A stretch of DNA of 35,336 bases from positions 1-35,336 of the forward strand of contig NZ_FUIE01000074.1 in NCBI RefSeq assembly GCF_900163625.1, read 5' to 3'. Origin of the DNA: Brevundimonas diminuta 3F5N (GTDB lineage Bacteria > Pseudomonadota > Alphaproteobacteria > Caulobacterales > Caulobacteraceae). Shown piece after piece: positions 25,611 through 34,728 of the stretch (positions are counted from its first letter, which is position 1; every line of letters begins with the position of its first letter). The position numbers and the translations under genes are program-made. The notes beneath the pieces are model-generated. The model was not told where the DNA came from. It searched no databases and was given only the letters and a program-made list of their open reading frames with translations.

Positions 25611-26561
25611 TCAACCCAGACGGCCGATGGCGTAGAATCGGTCGGCGCGCTGCTTCTTGAGCTGTTCGGCGGACAGGCCGGACATGGCCTTCAGTTCTTC
25701 CTCCAGAACCTGGCCGACATTCTGGATCGCCTTTTCGCGGTCGGCGTGGGCGCCGCCCAGGGGCTCGGGGATCACACGATCGACGATCTTCAGCTCGATC
25801 AGGTCGGGTGCGGTGATCTTCATCGCGTTGGCTGCGTCCTTGGCGCGCGCGCCGTCGCGCCACAGGATGCCCGCCGCGCCTTCCGGCGAGATGACCGAAT
25901 AGATGGAGTGCTCCAGCATCAGCACGCGGCTGGCCGCGGCGATGGCGATGGCGCCGCCCGAACCGCCTTCGCCCGTCACCGTGGCGATGGAGGGGACGCC
26001 CAGCGTCAGGCCGCGCTCGGTCGAGCGGGCGATGGCCTCGGCCTGGCCGCGCTCTTCGGCGCCCAGGCCCGGATAGGCGCCGGCGGTGTCGACGAAGGTC
26101 AGGACCGGCAGGCCGAACTGCTCGGCCATGTCCATCAGGCGCACGGCCTTGCGATAGCCCTCGGGGCGGGCCATGCCGAAGTTGTGGGTGATGCGGGTCT
26201 GGGTGTCGTGACCCTTTTCGTGGCCCATGACCACGACCGGCTGGCCGCGGAAGCGGGCCAGACCGCCCAGGATGGCCTGGTCGTCGCCGAACTGACGGTC
26301 GCCGTGCAGCTCCACGAAGTCGGTGAACAAGCCATCGATGTAATCGACGAAGTGGGGGCGCTGCGGGTGGCGTGCGACCTGGGTGCGCATCCACGGATCC
26401 AGGTTGGCGTAGGCCTTGGTGCGCATGGCGTCGGCCTTCTTGCGCAGGGCGGCGATCTCGGTCTCGAACGATCCGCTGGTCGGCGCCAGCAGCGACAGCT
26501 CGGCGATCTTGGCGTCCAGTTCGGCGATCGGCTTTTCGAATTCGAGATAGTGCGTGGCCAT
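25611..26561 (-). CDS. accA: Acetyl-CoA carboxylase, carboxyltransferase alpha subunit
   Basis: AccA with AccD transfers the carboxyl group from biotin to acetyl-CoA, making malonyl-CoA for fatty acid synthesis. The 316-residue protein shows YLEFEKPIAELDAKIAEL, HPQRPHFVDYIDGLFTDFVELHGDR, HEKGHDTQTRITHNFGMARPEGYRKA, FVDTAGAYPGLGAEERGQAEAIA, VTGEGGSGGAIAI, the metal/CoA site SVISPEGAAGILWRD, and the C-terminal DRFYAIGRLG. Length is normal. It lies downstream of xerD on the same strand after 85 bases, a common pairing in alphaproteobacteria. Confidence 0.97.
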   Translation of the reverse strand: MATHYLEFEKPIAELDAKIAELSLLAPTSGSFETEIAALRKKADAMRTKAYANLDPWMRTQVARHPQRPHFVDYIDGLFTDFVELHGDRQFGDDQAILGGLARFRGQPVVVMGHEKGHDTQTRITHNFGMARPEGYRKAVRLMDMAEQFGLPVLTFVDTAGAYPGLGAEERGQAEAIARSTERGLTLGVPSIATVTGEGGSGGAIAIAAASRVLMLEHSIYSVISPEGAAGILWRDGARAKDAANAMKITAPDLIELKIVDRVIPEPLGGAHADREKAIQNVGQVLEEELKAMSGLSAEQLKKQRADRFYAIGRLG

Positions 26562-26646
26562 AAGGCGTCCGTGAGGAAGAAGCGCGCTTGGCGCTACGGA
26601 AGGCGGCGGAACCTAGAGCGCGGAACGCCTCGGAGCAAGCGCGGGT

Positions 26647-27549
<903 letters not shown>

Positions 27550-27617
27550 GCTGGGCGTCAGGTCATCGCTTCTGGGTGTGGAGCCGGGCGGCGTCTGGTG
27601 TAGAGGGTGTACGGACC

Positions 27618-28187
27618 ATGCCTTCCGACGCCTCGCCTGATTCCTTCCCGCTGTCTTCGGTCCGCACCATAGCCTTGGTGGGGCTGATGGGCGTCGGGAA
27701 ATCGACTGTAGGGCGGCGCTTGGCCGCGCGGCTGGGCTTGCCGTTCGCCGACGGCGATCATGTGATCGAGGAAGCGGCGGGCATGACCGTCAGCGAAATC
27801 TTCGCCACGCGCGGCGAGGTCGAGTTTCGGGCTGGCGAGGCGCGGGTCATGAAGCGCCTGTTGGAAGGGCCGCCGATCGTGCTGGCGACCGGGGGCGGGG
27901 CGGTGCTCAATTCGGACACCCGAGCCCTGATGAAGCGGCACGCCGTCAGCGTCTGGATGCGCGCGGATCTGAAGGTGATCGCCGAGCGGGTGGGGCGACG
28001 CGATACGCGACCCTTGCTGCGCAATCGCGACCCTTTGGTCGCCCTCAGTGATTTGGCCAAGGCGCGCTATCCCATCTACGGCGAGGCTGATCTGACGGTC
28101 GATGTGGGCGGCGGCTCGCACGCTCAGGCCGTTGAAGCCATCCTCAGACAGTTGCGCCGGTTTGGACGGCAGGAGACCCAGACATGA
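27618..28187 (+). CDS. aroK: Shikimate kinase
   Basis: AroK phosphorylates shikimate at O3 in the pathway to chorismate. The 189-residue protein has a 16-residue leader, then [22 protein letters not shown] (Walker A 22-30), the shikimate-binding [29 protein letters not shown], and [15 protein letters not shown], with the lid Arg in [16 protein letters not shown] 27618 gives the expected N-terminus; the longer in-frame upstream stretch is the xerD complement. It overlaps aroB by ATGA (28184-28187), the conserved aroKB arrangement. Confidence 0.95.
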   Translation: MPSDASPDSFPLSSVRTIALVGLMGVGKSTVGRRLAARLGLPFADGDHVIEEAAGMTVSEIFATRGEVEFRAGEARVMKRLLEGPPIVLATGGGAVLNSDTRALMKRHAVSVWMRADLKVIAERVGRRDTRPLLRNRDPLVALSDLAKARYPIYGEADLTVDVGGGSHAQAVEAILRQLRRFGRQETQT

Positions 28188-29290
28188 CTACGACGATCCC
28201 GGTCGCGGGCGGCGCTTTCGCCCCCTATGAGGTCGTCGTCGGGCGCGGTCTGCTGAAGGCGGCGGGCGCCGAGGTTGCGACCCTGAAGCCGACGCGCGTC
28301 TTCATCGTCAGCGACGAGACGGTGGCGGCGATCCACGGCGAGACGGTGCGTGCGTCGCTGGTAGGCGCGGGGCTGGCGACCGGGATCGTAAGCGTGCCCG
28401 CAGGCGAGGCGTCCAAGTCGTTTGAACAGCTGGAGGCCGTGCTGGACCGGCTGCTGGCCGAAGGGCTGGATCGCAAGAGCCTAGTCGTCGCCCTGGGCGG
28501 CGGCGTGGTGGGCGACTTGGCCGGGCTGGCGGCGGCTCTGTTCATGCGTGGGATCGACTTTGTGCAGATTCCGACGACCCTGCTGGCTCAGGTGGATTCT
28601 TCGGTGGGCGGCAAGACGGCGATCGACACCCCGCGCGGCAAGAACCTGATCGGCGCCTTTCACCAGCCGCGCCGGGTGCTGGCCGATATCGAGGCCCTGG
28701 CCACCTTGCCGGTGCGGCAGGTGCGTTCGGGCTGGGCCGAGGTGCTGAAGCACGGGCTGATCTGCGATGCGGCCTTCTTCGACTGGCTGGGCGGCGAGGG
28801 GGCTGCTGGGGCGCTGGGCGACCCGGATGCGCTGGAGCGGGCGGTGATCCGTTCGGTCGAGATTAAAGCCCAGATCGTTGGCGAGGATGAGAAGGAGGCG
28901 GGCCGTCGCGCCCTGCTGAACCTGGGCCACACCTTCGGCCACGCGCTGGAGGCTGAGCTGGCGTTCGACGAGACCCTGACGCACGGTGAGGCGGTGGCGC
29001 TGGGTTGCGCCATGGCCTTCCGCTATTCGGCGCGGCAGGGGCTGTGCCCGGCGGCCGAGGCCGAGCGCGCCGAGGCAGGCATCCGCGCGGCGGGTCTGCC
29101 GACGCGGTTGGCTGGCGTGGATCACGCCTTCGCGGCCGATGCTCTGATCGCGCGCATGGCCGGGGACAAGAAGGCCGAGGGCGGGCGCCTGACCCTGATC
29201 CTGGCGCGGGCCGTGGGCGACGCCTTCACCGACAAGGACGTGGACGCCGAGACGGTGCGCGCCTTCCTGATCGAGGAAGGCGCGGCGTGA
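28184..29290 (+). CDS. aroB: 3-dehydroquinate synthase
   Basis: AroB cyclises 3-deoxy-arabino-heptulosonate 7-phosphate (DAHP), the second step of the shikimate pathway, using NAD and a metal ion. The 368-residue protein has the NAD-binding [46 protein letters not shown] block, [23 protein letters not shown] [13 protein letters not shown], and the metal ligands [23 protein letters not shown] and [10 protein letters not shown]. The start is coupled to aroK and the stop to the following acetyltransferase gene (GTGA). Confidence 0.97.
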   Translation: MTTTIPVAGGAFAPYEVVVGRGLLKAAGAEVATLKPTRVFIVSDETVAAIHGETVRASLVGAGLATGIVSVPAGEASKSFEQLEAVLDRLLAEGLDRKSLVVALGGGVVGDLAGLAAALFMRGIDFVQIPTTLLAQVDSSVGGKTAIDTPRGKNLIGAFHQPRRVLADIEALATLPVRQVRSGWAEVLKHGLICDAAFFDWLGGEGAAGALGDPDALERAVIRSVEIKAQIVGEDEKEAGRRALLNLGHTFGHALEAELAFDETLTHGEAVALGCAMAFRYSARQGLCPAAEAERAEAGIRAAGLPTRLAGVDHAFAADALIARMAGDKKAEGGRLTLILARAVGDAFTDKDVDAETVRAFLIEEGAA

Positions 29291-29874
29291 AGCTGTCGCC
29301 CGCCATCCTTGAGGACGCCTTCGTGCGGCTGGAGCCGTTCATCGGGGCGCTGAAGGACGAGGTGAGGGCGGCGCTGGACTGCGACGCGGACGCCTGGGGC
29401 GGCATGGTCGCCGCCGCCTATGGTCCGCATTTCGACGACTGGTGGGACGCGGCGCTGAAGGCGATGGCGGCGGGTTCGCGCATCGCCTACGCCGTGCGGC
29501 GGCGCAACGACGGCGCCGTGGTCGGCACGACCAGCCTCTATGAAATCAAGCCGGAGCATCGACGCTGCGAGATCGGTTCGACCTTCTATCGGCGTGAGGC
29601 GCGAGGCGGGGCGATCAACCCGGCGTGCAAGCGTCTGCTACTGGAGTACGCCTTCTCAAACGGGGCGATCCGGGTCGAGATCATCACGGACGCCCTGAAC
29701 GCCGCCAGTCAGGCGGCCATTCGCAAGCTGGGCGCGACCCATGAGGGCGTACTGCGCAAGCACAAGACGACCTGGACCGGGCGGGCGCGGGATACGGCGC
29801 AGTTCGCTGTACTGGACGATGATTGGCCCGAGGTGCGGCGGCGGCTGGACGAACGGTTGGCGGCCTTCGCCTAA
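29287..29874 (+). CDS. GNAT family N-acetyltransferase (RimJ/RimL-like)
   Basis: The 195-residue protein has the GNAT fold in the RimJ/RimL-like version: [11 protein letters not shown] at the N-terminus, [52 protein letters not shown] (acetyl-CoA binding region), [30 protein letters not shown] and a C-terminal [22 protein letters not shown]. Such enzymes often acetylate protein N-termini or small molecules; the substrate here is unknown. GTG 29287 overlaps the aroB stop and has GAGGAAGG upstream. The stop overlaps the convergent lipoprotein gene by four bases. Confidence 0.9.
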   Translation: MKLSPAILEDAFVRLEPFIGALKDEVRAALDCDADAWGGMVAAAYGPHFDDWWDAALKAMAAGSRIAYAVRRRNDGAVVGTTSLYEIKPEHRRCEIGSTFYRREARGGAINPACKRLLLEYAFSNGAIRVEIITDALNAASQAAIRKLGATHEGVLRKHKTTWTGRARDTAQFAVLDDDWPEVRRRLDERLAAFA

Positions 29875-30287
29875 TCGACGGCCCGGCATTCGGTGGGTTC
29901 GCGGTCGGCGGCGGTCCATGTGGCCATGACGCCCTTGCCGCGCAGTTCATAGCCCGAGGCGCGATACCAGATGCCGTCGGCTGCGCGCTCCTGATACAGA
30001 TCCACCGCCTCGCCATTGGAGTTGCGCACGGTGGCCATCTGGCGCGGGTTGTCGAAGTCGACCGACAGGCGCTCGGAATTGTTGCACAGATAGACGGCGT
30101 GGACGACGCGATTCAGGGCGCGATCCTGAAGCTCGGCGCCTGTGCGGCGACGCGCGGTCTGGGCCTCGACGGCGCGTTCGCGCACTGCGTCGCCATCGGT
30201 TGGGGCCTCGCGCGGCTCCTGGCCGCAGGCGGACAACAGCACCAGGGCGGAGACGGCGATGGTCGGCCAGAGGATACGGGTCGGCAA
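29871..30287 (-). CDS. MliC-like lipoprotein (C-type lysozyme inhibitor family)
   Basis: The 138-residue precursor starts MPTRILWPTIAVSALVLLSAC, with a lipobox ending at Cys21. After a charged linker (about 22-55) comes an MliC/COG3895-type domain: VVHAVYLCNNSERLSVDFDN, MATVRNSNGEAVDLYQERAADGIWYRASGYELRGKG, and [15 protein letters not shown]; the two domain cysteines (in YLCNN and TECRAV) could form the usual disulfide. Family members bind lysozyme at the outer membrane; the loop Ser/Lys needed for strong inhibition was not verified. The start is TTG at 30287, with GAGAGG seven bases before it. A longer open frame upstream has no signal sequence and is not used. Confidence 0.82.
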   Translation of the reverse strand: MPTRILWPTIAVSALVLLSACGQEPREAPTDGDAVRERAVEAQTARRRTGAELQDRALNRVVHAVYLCNNSERLSVDFDNPRQMATVRNSNGEAVDLYQERAADGIWYRASGYELRGKGVMATWTAADREPTECRAVD

Positions 30288-30318
30288 GGGTGGCCCTCTC
30301 AAGGTCAAGCTTGGAAGC

Positions 30319-30813
30319 TCAACGCCCGGCGTCGTCCGGCGTTCCTGATCGTGTTTTCCGGCGAGCACGGAAGAAGCCGCGCAGCATTTCAGCGGCGGGA
30401 TCGGCCATAACGCCGCTCTCGGTTTCGGGACGCCAGTGGCAGGTCGGCTGGTCGAAGAAACGCCCGCCGTGGAGCACGGCGCCGCCCTTGGGATCGTCCG
30501 CCCCCCAGACCACGCGACCGATGCGGGCGTGGCTAATGGCGCCCGCGCACATGGCGCACGGCTCCAGCGTGACATAGAGAGTCAGGTCCGTAAGGCGATA
30601 ATTCTGCAACTTCGCCGCTGCATCGCGCAGGGCGACGATCTCGGCATGGGCTGTCGGATCATGGGCCGTGATGGGCCCATTTTGCCCGCGCCCAAGCACT
30701 TCGCCGGTGTTTTCGTCCACGATCACCGCGCCGACGGGCACCTCGCCGGCTTCAGCCGCCGCTTGCGCCAGATCGAGCGCCATGCTCATGAACCGCTCAT
30801 CATGGATCGCCAT
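30319..30813 (-). CDS. tadA: tRNA-specific adenosine deaminase TadA
   Basis: TadA converts A34 to inosine in tRNA-Arg(ACG). The 164-residue protein is a cytidine-deaminase-fold enzyme with zinc ligands His56 (TAHAEIV, with catalytic Glu58), Cys86 and Cys89 (LEPCAMCAGAI), plus MALDLAQAAAEAGEVPVGAVIV and HGGRFF. Start options are ATG 30813 (MAIHDERF), 30789 and 30783; 30813 is given because the helix preceding the MALDLA block normally begins near there, but no good ribosome binding site is seen. Its 5' end overlaps or abuts the start of divergent rluB (ATG 30802). Confidence 0.93.
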   Translation of the reverse strand: MAIHDERFMSMALDLAQAAAEAGEVPVGAVIVDENTGEVLGRGQNGPITAHDPTAHAEIVALRDAAAKLQNYRLTDLTLYVTLEPCAMCAGAISHARIGRVVWGADDPKGGAVLHGGRFFDQPTCHWRPETESGVMADPAAEMLRGFFRARRKTRSGTPDDAGR

Positions 30814-32292
30814 CCCAAAGACAACGACAAGAAGCCCCGCTCCCGTCAAGACGACGGACCGCGCGGCCCCCGCAATTTCGCCGATAAAGGCCCGCGAAAG
30901 TCCTTCGACAAGGACGGAAAGCCGGGCGGCAAGCCTCGCGACCGCGCCGGGGGCAAGCCGGGCGACAAATCTGCGCCGGAGGCCAAGGGCCCCGAACGCA
31001 CCGAACGAATCGCCAAGGCCATGGCCCGCGCGGGCATCGCCTCGCGTCGTGAGGTCGAACGGCTGATCGGTCTGGGTAAGGTGGCCGTGAACGGCCGCAT
31101 CCTGGCCACGCCCGCCGTGCTGGTGAAACGCGACGACAAGATCACCGTTGACGGCAAGCCGATCGGGGCCGCCCAGGCGACGCGCGTCTGGCGCTATCAC
31201 AAGCCTGCGGGCCTCATCACCAGCCACAACGACCCGGCGGGCCGTCCGACCGTGTTCGACGCCCTGCCCAGCGGCCTGCCGCGCGTGATCTCGGTCGGTC
31301 GTCTCGATCTGGCGACTGAAGGCCTGCTGCTGCTGACCAACGACGGCGAACTGAGCCGGGCGCTGGAACTGCCGGACACGGCCCTGGTGCGCCAGTATCG
31401 CGCCCGTGCGCGCGGCCGCATCACGCAGGAACAACTGGACAAGCTGAAAGACGGCGTGGTCGTCGACGGCGTGCGCTATGGCCCCGTGGAAGCCACCATC
31501 GATAAGGCCAAGGAAAAGGCCGAGGGCGAGAAGTCTTCGGCCAACCTGTGGCTGAGCGTCCAGATCACCGAGGGCAAGAACCGCGAAGTCCGCAAGGTGC
31601 TGGAGAGCGTCGGCCTGACGGTCAACCGCCTGATCCGCCTGGCCTATGGTCCGTTCCAGCTCGGCACCCTACCGGTGGGCGCGGTTGAGGAAGTCGGCCC
31701 GCGTGTGATCCGAGAAATGCTGGCCGAGCATATCCGCCCCGAGAATCTGCCGACCGGCAATACGGTCGCGACTCCGGCGCCGATTCCCGGTCGTCGCGCC
31801 AACACGCCGATCGTGCGCGGCAAGTCGGGCTCGGCCATGTCGGACCCCTCGCGCAAGCCCAGCCGCGTGCGCGCCGCCGAGACGGCTGCGGAAGAGGGCG
31901 CCGAGTTCGGTAAACCCGCTCGCAAGGAAGGCTGGGCCAAGGCCAAGCCGAAGTTCGAGCACAAGAAGACCTTCAAGCCGCGCGCCCGTCCGGGCGATGG
32001 CGAAGGGACGGAAGGCGGCGATCGTCCGCGCCGTCCGTTCACGCCGCGCGAACCGCGCGCGGACCAGTTCATCGACGACCGTCGCGGCCCGCCCAAGGGC
32101 GCCCGTCCCGGTGGAAAGCCTGGCGGCAAGCCGTTCGGTCGTCCTGGCGGAACCGGCGATCGTCCTGATACGCGCTCGGGCGACCGGCCGGGCGGCCCTC
32201 GTGGCGGCGGCAAGCCCTTCGGAGGCAAACCCTTCGGCGGCAAGCCTTCGGGCGGAGCAGGCGGTCGCGGCGGCCCGCGCGGACGCAACTGA
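30802..32292 (+). CDS. rluB: 23S rRNA pseudouridine synthase (RluB/RsuA family) with long basic tails
   Basis: The enzyme makes a pseudouridine in 23S rRNA (2605 in E. coli RluB). The 496-residue protein is about 200 residues longer than the E. coli enzyme. Residues 1-65 are a Lys/Arg/Gly/Asp-rich disordered extension; an S4 RNA-binding domain follows (ERIAKAMARAGIASRREVERLIGLGKVAVNGRIL), then the catalytic domain with GRLDLATEGLLLLTNDG (catalytic Asp in RLD), LVRQYRARARG, ITEGKNREVRKVLESVGLTVNRLIRLAYGPF. From about residue 315 the tail is low complexity, rich in Gly, Pro, Arg and Lys, ending in GGKPF-type repeats. ATG 30802 is the first plausible start and gives the usual extended form; the next in-frame ATG is already inside the S4 domain. 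Confidence 0.92.
   Translation: MDRHPKDNDKKPRSRQDDGPRGPRNFADKGPRKSFDKDGKPGGKPRDRAGGKPGDKSAPEAKGPERTERIAKAMARAGIASRREVERLIGLGKVAVNGRILATPAVLVKRDDKITVDGKPIGAAQATRVWRYHKPAGLITSHNDPAGRPTVFDALPSGLPRVISVGRLDLATEGLLLLTNDGELSRALELPDTALVRQYRARARGRITQEQLDKLKDGVVVDGVRYGPVEATIDKAKEKAEGEKSSANLWLSVQITEGKNREVRKVLESVGLTVNRLIRLAYGPFQLGTLPVGAVEEVGPRVIREMLAEHIRPENLPTGNTVATPAPIPGRRANTPIVRGKSGSAMSDPSRKPSRVRAAETAAEEGAEFGKPARKEGWAKAKPKFEHKKTFKPRARPGDGEGTEGGDRPRRPFTPREPRADQFIDDRRGPPKGARPGGKPGGKPFGRPGGTGDRPDTRSGDRPGGPRGGGKPFGGKPFGGKPSGGAGGRGGPRGRN
32206..32250 (+). repeat. 15-bp tandem repeat encoding GGKPF in the rluB tail
   Basis: Three consecutive 15-base units, GGCGGCAAGCCCTTC, GGAGGCAAACCCTTC and GGCGGCAAGCCTTCG, encode GGKPF GGKPF GGKPS. 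A further similar unit stands upstream at about 32121-32135. Copy number is likely to vary among relatives. Confidence 0.8.
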
Positions 32293-32314
32293 TCACTGAG
32301 CGGAGGCGCAGAAC

Positions 32315-32731
32315 ATGGCGGACGTTGAAACCCAGTTGAACGGCCGCTGTCTGTGCGGGGCGGTGCGCTTCACCGCCACGCCCAAGGGCGGGATGCACGC
32401 CTGCCACTGCGAACGGTGTCGCCGAACCTCGGGCGGGGTGTCGCTCAGCGTCGACTGCGGCGACACCGTCGAAGTCGAGGGACCGCTGACGACCTACGCC
32501 TCGTCCGATTGGGCCGAGCGGCAGTTCTGCTCGGCCTGCGGCTCCAACCTGTTCTGGCGGTTGAAGGCGGGCGGCATGGTCATGGTCTCGGTCCAGGCGT
32601 TCGACGACCCGTCGGCCTTCGCCTTCGACAGTGAAATCTACATCGACGCCAAGCCCGCCAACTACGCCTTCGCCGGCGATCGCACATGTATGACCGGCGC
32701 CGAGGTCGAAGCCCTCTACGCGGAGGGCTGA
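32315..32731 (+). CDS. GFA family (glutathione-dependent formaldehyde-activating enzyme-like) zinc protein
   Basis: The 138-residue protein has the GFA/CENP-V fold with the full zinc-cysteine pattern: Cys12 and Cys14 (RCLCGAVRF), Cys30, Cys32 and Cys35 (CHCERCRRTSG), Cys72 and Cys75 (FCSACGSNLFWR). Members bind zinc and sometimes glutathione adducts, but most, including this one, have no proven reaction. GGAGG (32302-32306) precedes the ATG. It lies 22 bases after rluB and may be cotranscribed. The last 16 bases overlap the convergent CPBP gene. Confidence 0.9.
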   Translation: MADVETQLNGRCLCGAVRFTATPKGGMHACHCERCRRTSGGVSLSVDCGDTVEVEGPLTTYASSDWAERQFCSACGSNLFWRLKAGGMVMVSVQAFDDPSAFAFDSEIYIDAKPANYAFAGDRTCMTGAEVEALYAEG

Positions 32732-33663
32732 GCGCGTCGGGCGCGCACGATCCGCTCGACGACGAACAGCACCACGATCAGGGCGACGGCTTCATAGGCA
32801 AGCGCCGACAGCGGCTGGATTTCTCCTGGCGGAGGTTCAGTAGAAATCGGTTCCTCCAGCAGGGCGATAGCGAGGTTGCCTGCCCAGTGGGCGCCGATGG
32901 CGAACTCTATCCCGCCAAGACGCAGGGCGGCCCAGGTCCAGATCAGGCCTGACAGCGCGCGGGCGACGAAAGCCACTGGATCAGGGTCCAGGTGAATGGC
33001 GGAAAACACGACGGCGTTGAACAGACACAGAACGATCAGACTGCTGGTGAAGCCGCCCGTCATCCGGAGCAGGACGCCGCGAAAGACGACTTCTTCGGCT
33101 GCGGCCGCGACGAACAGGCCGAGAACCGCGGTGGCGACGTAGAACAGGCGGCTTTCGACCGAATAGGCGGGATTCAGGATCGGCGCCGGACCTGCAGGGT
33201 CGATCAGGTTGTAGATAACGGCGCTGGCGCTCCCCACCACGGCCATAACGGCGAACCCGAGCCACAATTGTCGCAGCGAGAATCGGCGGCGGGGCCAGAG
33301 AAAGGCTGTCGTCGGCACGCCATAGGCGATTCTGGCGCTGAGCAGGACGGCGCCCGCCAGTAAACCAAGGAAAGCTCCGAGTTCCAGCACATATGCGCCT
33401 TCGCCATACAAGCGGTCAGGCCCTTCCGGCACAGTGGTCAAGGCGTCTGCACCAACAACGCCTGCGGCCTCTAAAGCGGACATCGCCAGACCGATGATGA
33501 TGCCGGCGGCGATTATCAGCACGCAGGATAGAGCGATGAAGCCTGCCAGCCGCTTCCAGCGCGCAGCGGGCCTGACGCCGACGATCAGCGGACTGTTTCG
33601 CGCTTCCTCGACCGCAGTGAGGAAAGGCGAGGGGGTGGAACTTGAGAATCCGGCGTTCGACAT
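32716..33663 (-). CDS. CPBP family intramembrane glutamic protease
   Basis: The 315-residue membrane protein has about eight hydrophobic helices. The C-terminal CPBP (Abi/CAAX) domain carries the catalytic motifs EEVVFRG at 190-196 (Glu190/Glu191, Arg195), FSAIH with His224, and HWAGN with His259 and Asn263. Such proteins are related to Rce1 CAAX proteases; in bacteria the substrates are mostly unknown, with roles proposed in bacteriocin immunity and protein maturation. ATG 33663 (MSNAGFSSSTPSPF) is chosen; the upstream in-frame stretch lies within rsmD. Its start faces rsmD over only 46 bases. Confidence 0.9.
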   Translation of the reverse strand: MSNAGFSSSTPSPFLTAVEEARNSPLIVGVRPAARWKRLAGFIALSCVLIIAAGIIIGLAMSALEAAGVVGADALTTVPEGPDRLYGEGAYVLELGAFLGLLAGAVLLSARIAYGVPTTAFLWPRRRFSLRQLWLGFAVMAVVGSASAVIYNLIDPAGPAPILNPAYSVESRLFYVATAVLGLFVAAAAEEVVFRGVLLRMTGGFTSSLIVLCLFNAVVFSAIHLDPDPVAFVARALSGLIWTWAALRLGGIEFAIGAHWAGNLAIALLEEPISTEPPPGEIQPLSALAYEAVALIVVLFVVERIVRARRAQPSA

Positions 33664-33709
33664 GGGGCGACCGTTGCATTGCGCGCGTGGTCGGTCCAGA
33701 GGCGGGGCC

Positions 33710-34285
33710 ATGAGAATCGTCGCTGGACAATATCGTGGTCGGGCCATCGTTACGCCCGAGGGACAGAACACGCGGCCGACGTCGGATCGGGCGCGTCAGG
33801 CGATCTTCAACGTGCTGGAGCACGCGCCGTGGGCCGAAGGTCTGCACGAGGCGCGGGTGATCGACCTCTATGCCGGATCGGGAGCGTTGGGGTTCGAGGC
33901 GCTGTCGCGCGGTGCGGCCTTCTGCCTGTTTGTGGATACGGACGACGGCGCGCGCGGCGCGATCCGCGAGAACATGGACGCCTATGGTCTGTTCGGTCGG
34001 TGTCGGGTGCATCGGCGCAGCGCGACCGACATGGGGCCGCGTCCGGGCTCGGCCGACGAGGCATTCACCCTGGCGTTTCTGGACCCGCCCTATGCCAAGG
34101 GGTTGGGGGAACAGACGCTGGCGCGGCTGTTGGAGGGCGACTGGCTGGCGCCGGGCGCGATCGTGGTGTTCGAGCGCGGGTCGGACGAGCCCGAGATCGA
34201 CACGCCTGGCTATGAGCGGTTGGACGCACGCGACTATGGCGCCGCGCGCGTCCTGTTCCTTAGGGCGTCAGAAGCTTCGGCCTGA
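33710..34285 (+). CDS. rsmD: 16S rRNA (guanine-N2) methyltransferase RsmD
   Basis: RsmD methylates G966 of 16S rRNA on the assembled small subunit, with S-adenosylmethionine. The 191-residue protein starts MRIVAGQYRGRAIVTPEGQNTRPTSDRARQAIFN, has the SAM loop VIDLYAGSGALGFEALSRGA (50-69) and the catalytic FLDPPYAK (DPPY 125-128). Length is normal. In related genomes rsmD often follows rluB; here the GFA and CPBP genes stand between. The last 18 bases overlap the convergent YjhX gene. Confidence 0.95.
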   Translation: MRIVAGQYRGRAIVTPEGQNTRPTSDRARQAIFNVLEHAPWAEGLHEARVIDLYAGSGALGFEALSRGAAFCLFVDTDDGARGAIRENMDAYGLFGRCRVHRRSATDMGPRPGSADEAFTLAFLDPPYAKGLGEQTLARLLEGDWLAPGAIVVFERGSDEPEIDTPGYERLDARDYGAARVLFLRASEASA

Positions 34286-34543
34286 GGTCCGGTTGTCGGC
34301 CCGGCTGCGCAGGCGGCTGAGGCCGTCGCGATTGACGACGTAGGGGCCGCCGTTTCGCGACTTGATGACGCCCTTGCGCTTCAGGCTGCGCCATTGATCC
34401 AGGTTGCAGCCGTCCAGCACCCAGCCTTCGCGGGTGAAGCAGCGGGCGGCCAGGATTCGGCCCTGTTCGTCGCGTTCCAGCAGGATGCGACCGCCCTGGG
34501 CGAGGGCGTGGAGCGTGCGTTGCTCCGCACGTGACAGGTTCAT
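34268..34543 (-). CDS. YjhX family protein (UPF0386)
   Basis: The 91-residue protein begins MNLSRAEQRTLHALAQGGRILLERDEQGRI, then CFTREGWVLDGCNLDQWRSLKRKGVIKSRNGGPYVVNRDGLSRLRSR, the full-length pattern of the UPF0386/YjhX family. The fold suggests a winged helix (a DNA- or RNA-binding shape). E. coli YjhX is described as a toxin paired with YjhQ, an acetyltransferase; no YjhQ-like gene is adjacent here, and alphaproteobacterial members are often solitary. ATG 34543 is preferred over the upstream ATG 34588, which would add 15 residues without similarity. Confidence 0.85.
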   Translation of the reverse strand: MNLSRAEQRTLHALAQGGRILLERDEQGRILAARCFTREGWVLDGCNLDQWRSLKRKGVIKSRNGGPYVVNRDGLSRLRSRADNRTSGRSF

Positions 34544-34610
34544 GGGATTGAGATTTCCAAGGCATGAGAAGACACGCGCCCGGCGCAACGCGGCGCGGGG
34601 CGGGCTCAGG

Positions 34611-34640
34611 AGGCCTCGGGACGATCAGCGTCCGGGGCCT
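34611..34640. other. Stable hairpin in the leader of the YjhX gene
   Basis: AGGCCTC (34611-34617) and GGGACG-type bases pair with 34629-34640 (CGTCCGGGGCCT) around a five-base loop, giving about 12 pairs with one bulged G at 34618. No U-run follows on either strand, so it is not a standard terminator. The rest of the 185-bp gap (34544-34728) shows no gene. Confidence 0.4.
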
Positions 34641-34728
34641 ATGCCGTGGCTACAATCTCAAACATGGTTCGATCCCATTGGGGGAAGGCGCGGCCTATAA
34701 CACGGTGAAGGCGCCGACGACTAGGCGC

